Positions 14,754-18,571 of a stretch of 18,571 nt of DNA are shown piece by piece; position 1 is the stretch's first letter; the number at the start of each line of letters is the position of its first letter. The position numbers were made by a program, and so were the translations under genes. The notes below the pieces were generated by a model. That model saw only the letters and a list, made by a program, of their open reading frames with translations, did not search any database and was not told where the DNA came from. Source of the stretch: JACQXX01 sp964639175 (GTDB taxonomy: Bacteria; Acidobacteriota; Blastocatellia; Chloracidobacteriales; Chloracidobacteriaceae); contig CAZXCE010000090.1 in assembly GCA_964639175.1 (NCBI GenBank), positions 1-18,571 on the forward strand, given 5' to 3'.

Positions 14754-14804
14754 ATTTTCATCAGTTGAAAATTTCAAGTTAATTGCAACCGGAAAAAGCA
14801 ATTA
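14754..14804. repeat. Two adjacent inverted repeats
   Basis: ATTTTCA and TGAAAAT form perfect 7-bp arms around a 5-nt loop (14754-14772). Eight bases later TAATTGC and GCAATTA form perfect 7-bp arms around an 11-nt loop (14780-14804). They could be operators or RNA hairpins. No T-run follows, so they are not terminators. Confidence 0.45.
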
Positions 14805-15007
14805 CCCGTAGAGCGCGACTGATTTCCACCCTGGGTGTCAGCCACCTGATTCACTATCCAAAGGAGGATTCCCAACGCCAGGATAAAAAAGCGGGTTGAT
14901 TGTTCGAAATTGGACCAATTTTTCAGGGGCTCGGCCCTTGTCGTTCATCAGTGGGTGCGTTAGATTAACATTTGCCGTTCAACTTCGAAAAAGTCTTGAT
15001 TCAGACC

Positions 15008-15033
15008 AGGTAAATTAAAATTTTAATTTACCT
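15008..15033. promoter_or_regulatory. Perfect 26-bp AT-rich palindrome before the 15059 gene
   Basis: The half-site AGGTAAATTAAAA (15008-15020) is followed with no spacer by its exact reverse complement (15021-15033). It ends 25 bp before the ATG at 15059. Position and symmetry suggest a binding site for a dimeric regulator overlapping the promoter. A cruciform or RNA hairpin is possible, but the absent loop and AT content make an RNA role less likely. Confidence 0.7.
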
Positions 15034-15058
15034 CATCCCGTACGGCTGGCGTTGGGCT

Positions 15059-15904
15059 ATGATTTCAAAAATGCACTATTTAAAAGAAGCCGTAACTGAG
15101 CCTTTAAATATTTGGGCGATGGTGGGTTTTGCGGCTGCAGCCGCCTTTACTGCTGCTTCGCAAGGGGAAAGCTGGTTGCCATTGGCAGCGGGGCTTTCGG
15201 CTGAGGTAGCCTATCTGGCGCTGGTGCCAACCAGCAATTTCTACCGCCGACTGGTCGAACGACGCGAAGCCCAACGCAATCTGGAATTGCGGCGGCGTGA
15301 GCGCGAGGAACGCATCAAGTCGTTTGACCCTCGCGAACGTGAAGCCGTTGAATACCTCCGCTGGATGAAATCAAAAATTTACGACAATTACAAAAAATTC
15401 ACTGGTCTCAAGGAAATTCCCCTCTCGATTAACTGCCTCGATTCGATGTGGGAATCCTTTGTGGATTTTCTGGACATGTATCGTCGCCGTAAATATCACC
15501 TGCGTTCGGTCAACCGGCAATCCATTTTGAACCAGATTATGCAGACCCAGCGCGATATGGCACGAGCCGATGGGCCAACCCGGATATTGATGGAAAAAAA
15601 TCTGGAATTGCTCAACCGTCGCCTGGCTACCTTTGATGATATTGAGCGCAGTGTCAGGCATGTTGAAGAGCAATTAAAGTCAATCGAAAATTTCTTCTCT
15701 CTGGTCAATGATCAGGTGGTCACCATGAACACCATGGAAAGCATTACCACGCTGGACTCGACCTTTGAAACCCTGCTGGCCAATATTGAAACGACCAAGC
15801 AGATTCTTGAAGAGACCAATCCGATTATGACCACGCTCAATACGATTGAAAACATCAATAACAGCCCGGCGCGACCACAACCCCAGATGCGGGTTCACCA
15901 GTAA
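15059..15904 (+). CDS. Unrecognised membrane-anchored coiled-coil protein
   Basis: I do not recognise this 281-residue protein. Two hydrophobic segments near the N-terminus (about 17-33 and 38-57) form a probable membrane hairpin that would leave both ends on the same side, most likely cytoplasmic given the strongly basic stretch just after it (YRRLVERREAQRNLELRRRE, 62-81). The rest is soluble and helical, with a block around 88-145 (DPREREAVEYLRWM, LKEIPLSINCLDSMWESF) that may be a small folded domain. A long coiled coil runs from about 155 to 255, and the tail is Pro/Gln-rich. No catalytic motif is evident. It is preceded by the 26-bp palindrome and ends in a clear terminator, so it is probably transcribed alone. 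The ATG at 15059 has a poor Shine-Dalgarno, and an ATG four codons later is an alternative. Confidence 0.8.
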   Translation: MISKMHYLKEAVTEPLNIWAMVGFAAAAAFTAASQGESWLPLAAGLSAEVAYLALVPTSNFYRRLVERREAQRNLELRRREREERIKSFDPREREAVEYLRWMKSKIYDNYKKFTGLKEIPLSINCLDSMWESFVDFLDMYRRRKYHLRSVNRQSILNQIMQTQRDMARADGPTRILMEKNLELLNRRLATFDDIERSVRHVEEQLKSIENFFSLVNDQVVTMNTMESITTLDSTFETLLANIETTKQILEETNPIMTTLNTIENINNSPARPQPQMRVHQ

Positions 15905-15931
15905 GCCTGGTCTCACGCGATCTTCTTCAGG

Positions 15932-15971
15932 CAGCCGCTGGAACTGATTTCCAGGCGGCTGTTTGGCTTTT
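15932..15971 (+). terminator. Intrinsic terminator of the 15059 gene
   Basis: The stem pairs CAGCCGC with GCGGCTG and TGGAA with TTCCA, a total of 12 bp with a single bulged G around the 5-nt loop CTGAT. It is followed by TTTGGCTTTT. It begins 27 bp after the stop codon at 15902-15904. Confidence 0.8.
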
Positions 15972-16369
15972 AGATCGAAGGATTTACCTTGTGAGAGATG
16001 AAATCTTGAAAAAGGACTTCTGGTAAAAAAAGTCAGCGGTTGATCCTTTTTTCCCTGCCCGGTTCCTGCTATCTTTGTCGGTAGACTCTCTTGCAGATCA
16101 CTTCAATTGCCTCAGTCGTCATTCTTTCAATATAAACCTATCGTGCCGTTCCAATGACTGGTTGCCACTCAGTTGTTTTCACAGGCAGAGGGTTGTGCAT
16201 CAAGCTGAACGGTGCCTTCAATCCTGAGTGTTCATTCAATCTGCGGGACACCCATCTTCTGGTCAGCCGTTTGAGATCAGACGATGTCTCTGACTTGCAG
16301 CGGGGGCAGGTCAGTTACTTGTAAGCTACTGAGTGCAAAGACTTTTAGAGTGGAGAGGAATATACCCAA
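15972..16369 (+). other. Intergenic region before the DUF4388 gene
   Basis: No gene is visible here. An inverted repeat AAAAAGGA (16009-16016) with TCCTTTTT (16044-16051) has a long loop and unclear meaning. A candidate promoter lies at 16107-16136. The remaining 230 bp would be an untranslated leader in which I see no recognisable RNA element. Confidence 0.45.
16107..16136 (+). promoter_or_regulatory. Possible promoter of the DUF4388 gene
   Basis: TTGCCT (16107-16112), an 18-bp spacer and TATAAA (16131-16136). The -10 matches five of six and the -35 four of six consensus positions. It implies a leader of about 225 nt ahead of the ATG at 16370. Confidence 0.45.
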
Positions 16370-18493
16370 ATGAGTACTGGTGAATTAGCACAAGATTGCC
16401 TCCCGGATGTGCTTCGCCGGCTATATGTCAACCGCGAGAGTGGGGAACTGAAACTCAGCTATCGTGGGCGACAAAAGGCTATTTATTTTGAGCTTGGCGC
16501 AATTATTTTTGCTTCCAGCGATGCGAAGGAAGATCGTATTGGTGAGACCATGATGCGCCATGGAACGCTCTCGCCATCTGATTTTGAGCGGGCTTCAGCC
16601 ATCATGCGCCCTGGAAAACGCTTTGGGCAGATCCTGGTTGAGCTGGGCATTCTCTCGGATCGTGACTTGCTGATGAATGTCACATTTCAAATCCTGGATA
16701 TTGTGTATTCTGTGTTTGAGTGGCCGGCTGGTACCTATGAGTTTACCCCACAGGATAATGTCGTTCCGGCTGATTTGCGGCTTGACCTCTCAACCGCCAG
16801 CATTATTTTAGAAGGGGTTCGACGGATCAAAGACTTTCAGTTGATTCAGCGCGGACTTGGCGATTTAAACCGGTTGATCGGACCGAGTACCAGCCCCTTG
16901 CTACGCCTGCAAACCCTTTCACTCAAACCAATTGAGCGTCAAATCATTGATGCTGTCAAAGAGCCCATGAACGTGCTCCAGCTCTTGCTCGTGGCTGGGG
17001 CGCCACCTGATGTTGTCCTGCGCGGCACCTATGGACTGCTTTCGGCTGGTGTTTTAGAACGCCTGGGGGCGCCAAAAATCAATAAGAAAACCGGGCGAAT
17101 TTCAATTCCAAAATCACTCTATGCCCAGGCAGCCCAGGCACAGCCAGTGGTTACCGAAGCCGAAGCCCCCAGCGCCAATAACGACCCGATGGTGATGGAA
17201 CAGATTGCAAAGTTGCGTGACCGACTGGTAACCAATGATCCCTATATCATTTTGGGAGTGACGTGGCATTCGACCCAGGATGAACTTCGGGATGCCTATT
17301 ACCGCTTAGCCAAAGATTTGCATCCAGATCGGTTTCAAGGCGCGACACGAGAGGTTCGCCAGGAGGTGGAATTCCTGTTTACCCGGATCACCAGTTGTTA
17401 CGAAATGCTCAAAACGCCGACATCATCCAAATCGGCACCACTCCCACCTCCGCCTCCGATACCTCAGTACTCAGCACCGCTTTCACCACCCCAGGTTTCA
17501 GCCCCGTTGCCTCAGTTTTTGGTACCGCCGTCTGCCCAGCAATCATCGTCGCCGTTTGTATCACCACCAGCGGCAGTATCTGCCCCGTTGCCACGGCCAC
17601 CGGTTTCAATTCCTACGCCACCGGTTTTGACGCCATTGCCGTCTTCTGAGAGTGCTCCCCCACGGGCTGCCGAGTCTCGCCCACCAGAAACGCCAGTGAG
17701 TTCACCGGTACCGAAACCAGCCCCACCCGCAGCCAACGAAGGGGCCGTGGTTGAAATGCTCAATCAATTAAAAGAACGTTTGAAAAGCAACGACCCATAT
17801 GATGCCCTGGGGGTGACACGTCAATCCACCCGGGAGGACATCCGCGATGCCTACCATCGGTTTGCCAAAGAGTTTCATCCAGATCGTCATCGAACACTGT
17901 CGCGGGAAGTTCTGCAAGATATCGAGCAAATTTTCTCGCGCATCACCACCTGTTATGAAGCCTTGCGCAACCATACTCCACAAAACCCAGCCGTGCCACC
18001 ACTGGCCACTCCGGGTGGTGTGAGTGCCTTAAATGAAACCCCGTACTCACCACCCGCCGCAATCAAGCCTGCAGAAGAATCCTCCACGCAACGCGCGCAA
18101 CGGGCAGAAACCATGTACCTGGAAGCCCGGAACCGGTACATTTCCAAAGAATTTGTAGTTGCGGCTCACTTGATGCGAGAGGCGATTCGACTTGAACCCA
18201 GTCAGGGGCGCTATTACCTTTTGCTTGGGAATTGCCTCTCTACACAACAAAAGACCCTCAAGGAAGCCGAGCCTATTTTGCGCAAAGCAGTTGAACTCGA
18301 TCCGTTTAATGCTGTCTGTCGGGCGAGTTTGGGGCAGTTGTACATGCGGGCAGGAATGCCAAAGCAAGCCGAACGCGAATTTGAAGAAGCCCTCAAGCTT
18401 GATTCAACTCAGCAAACCGCCATTCGTGGTCTCGATCAGATTAGAGCCAGCAAGAATGAAGGCGGCTTCCTGAATAAGTTGTTTAAATCTTAG
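16370..18493 (+). CDS. DUF4388 protein with two J domains and C-terminal TPR
   Basis: A 707-residue modular cytoplasmic protein with no signal peptide or membrane segment. Residues 1-125 fit the DUF4388 (PATAN-like) fold (LPDVLRRLYVNRESGELKL to GTYEFTP), followed by a helical region to about 235. J domain 1 (about 289-350) and J domain 2 (about 474-535) each keep the HPD motif (318-320 and 503-505) that stimulates Hsp70 ATPase. Each is preceded by a similar helix (QIAKLRDRL, LNQLKERL), so the roughly 73-residue unit is duplicated. Between them lies a linker of about 100 residues rich in Pro, Ser and Ala. Residues 575-690 hold about three TPR-like helix pairs (AHLMREAIRLEP, AEPILRKAVELDP, AEREFEEALKLD). 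An Hsp70 co-chaperone or signalling scaffold is inferred; the true role is unknown. GGAGAGGA precedes the ATG. Confidence 0.88.
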   Translation: MSTGELAQDCLPDVLRRLYVNRESGELKLSYRGRQKAIYFELGAIIFASSDAKEDRIGETMMRHGTLSPSDFERASAIMRPGKRFGQILVELGILSDRDLLMNVTFQILDIVYSVFEWPAGTYEFTPQDNVVPADLRLDLSTASIILEGVRRIKDFQLIQRGLGDLNRLIGPSTSPLLRLQTLSLKPIERQIIDAVKEPMNVLQLLLVAGAPPDVVLRGTYGLLSAGVLERLGAPKINKKTGRISIPKSLYAQAAQAQPVVTEAEAPSANNDPMVMEQIAKLRDRLVTNDPYIILGVTWHSTQDELRDAYYRLAKDLHPDRFQGATREVRQEVEFLFTRITSCYEMLKTPTSSKSAPLPPPPPIPQYSAPLSPPQVSAPLPQFLVPPSAQQSSSPFVSPPAAVSAPLPRPPVSIPTPPVLTPLPSSESAPPRAAESRPPETPVSSPVPKPAPPAANEGAVVEMLNQLKERLKSNDPYDALGVTRQSTREDIRDAYHRFAKEFHPDRHRTLSREVLQDIEQIFSRITTCYEALRNHTPQNPAVPPLATPGGVSALNETPYSPPAAIKPAEESSTQRAQRAETMYLEARNRYISKEFVVAAHLMREAIRLEPSQGRYYLLLGNCLSTQQKTLKEAEPILRKAVELDPFNAVCRASLGQLYMRAGMPKQAEREFEEALKLDSTQQTAIRGLDQIRASKNEGGFLNKLFKS

Positions 18494-18505
18494 CGGTTCC
18501 GGGCT
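18494..18505 (+). repeat. GGTTCCGGG remnant after the DUF4388 stop codon
   Basis: The sequence right after the TAG stop is CGGTTCCGGGC, one unit and part of a second in the GGGTTCC phase, on the sense strand. It matches the start of the long arrays after ftsW and sthA. It is too short to be conclusive alone. Confidence 0.4.
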
Positions 18506-18532
18506 GAAGAAAACGGGCTCGGGGCAATTGAA

Positions 18533-18560
18533 GGGATGAGGGATGAAGGATGAGGGATGA
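18533..18560 (+). repeat. GGGATGA heptamer block, copy 2
   Basis: The 28 bases are identical to 13026-13053, including the AGGATGA variant in the third of four units. Flanking A-rich bases (AA before, AAA after) are also shared, giving about 32 identical bases. It lies 39 bp after the DUF4388 stop codon. Confidence 0.95.
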
Positions 18561-18571
18561 AAGAAAACCAG

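Larger units (their letters stand above)
14606..15058. other. Divergent intergenic region between sthA and the 15059 gene
   Basis: This 453-bp stretch holds no credible gene. It does hold several dyads: AGGGGCCCCT (14646-14655), ATTTTCA with TGAAAAT (14754-14772), TAATTGC with GCAATTA (14780-14804) and the perfect 26-bp palindrome at 15008-15033. A strong Shine-Dalgarno-like AAAGGAGG at 14860-14867 is followed by no start codon. Control sites for both divergent genes are the likeliest content. Confidence 0.6.

Noticed and set aside
14860..14956. Strong Shine-Dalgarno AAAGGAGG as evidence of a small gene upstream of 15059
   Set aside because: No ATG or GTG follows within a usable distance. 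The frames below it are short and have no coding character.
16009..16051. Inverted repeat AAAAAGGA/TCCTTTTT as a second terminator
   Set aside because: The loop is 27 nt, the stem is A/T-rich and weak, and a far better terminator lies at 15932-15971.

Overview
This window is a bacterial chromosomal segment. Its left 11 kb is a nearly complete first half of the division and cell wall (dcw) cluster, all on the minus strand. In the direction of transcription the order is mraZ, rsmH, ftsL, ftsI (a PBP with a PASTA domain), murE, murF, mraY, murD, ftsW. The cluster continues past position 1, where murG/murC would be expected. MurE carries the DNPR signature of the meso-diaminopimelate-adding enzymes, so the wall is probably of the meso-DAP type. 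The gene order, an FtsI ending in one PASTA domain, and a DUF4388 protein fused to J domains suggest a Gram-negative of the Acidobacteriota (perhaps Blastocatellia). This assignment is an inference from family distribution, not proof.

Upstream of the cluster lies a 411-bp control region. It has a good sigma70-type promoter (TTGACA, 18 bp, TAATAT on the minus strand), followed at once by three GTGGN-like half-sites spaced exactly 10 bp apart. That is the known layout of an MraZ operator, so the cluster is probably autorepressed by its first product. The transcript would have a leader of about 280 nt before mraZ. Further right on the same strand are a 23S rRNA m5U methyltransferase (rlmD/rumA family) and a soluble transhydrogenase-like flavoprotein (sthA family) that lacks the usual active-site cysteine.

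Right of position 14605 the strand switches. A 453-bp divergent region with several inverted repeats, including a perfect 26-bp AT-rich palindrome, precedes an unrecognised 281-residue protein (two N-terminal membrane segments, then a long coiled coil). That gene ends in a convincing intrinsic terminator. After a 465-bp intergenic stretch comes a 707-residue protein with the architecture DUF4388, J domain, proline-rich linker, second J domain, TPR.

The most unusual feature is a family of short tandem repeats in the intergenic DNA, mostly heptamers of the form G3N4 (GGGTTCC, GGGTTCA, GGGATGA) plus one octamer tract. GGGTTCC arrays begin at or within a few bases of the stop codons of ftsW and sthA, and a remnant follows the stop codon of the DUF4388 gene, always with the G-rich strand as the sense strand. 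An identical 28-bp GGGATGA block occurs twice, 5.5 kb apart. Decayed GAATGAA copies sit where the ribosome binding sites of ftsW and murD should be. No tRNA, rRNA, CRISPR array, transposase or phage gene was seen.
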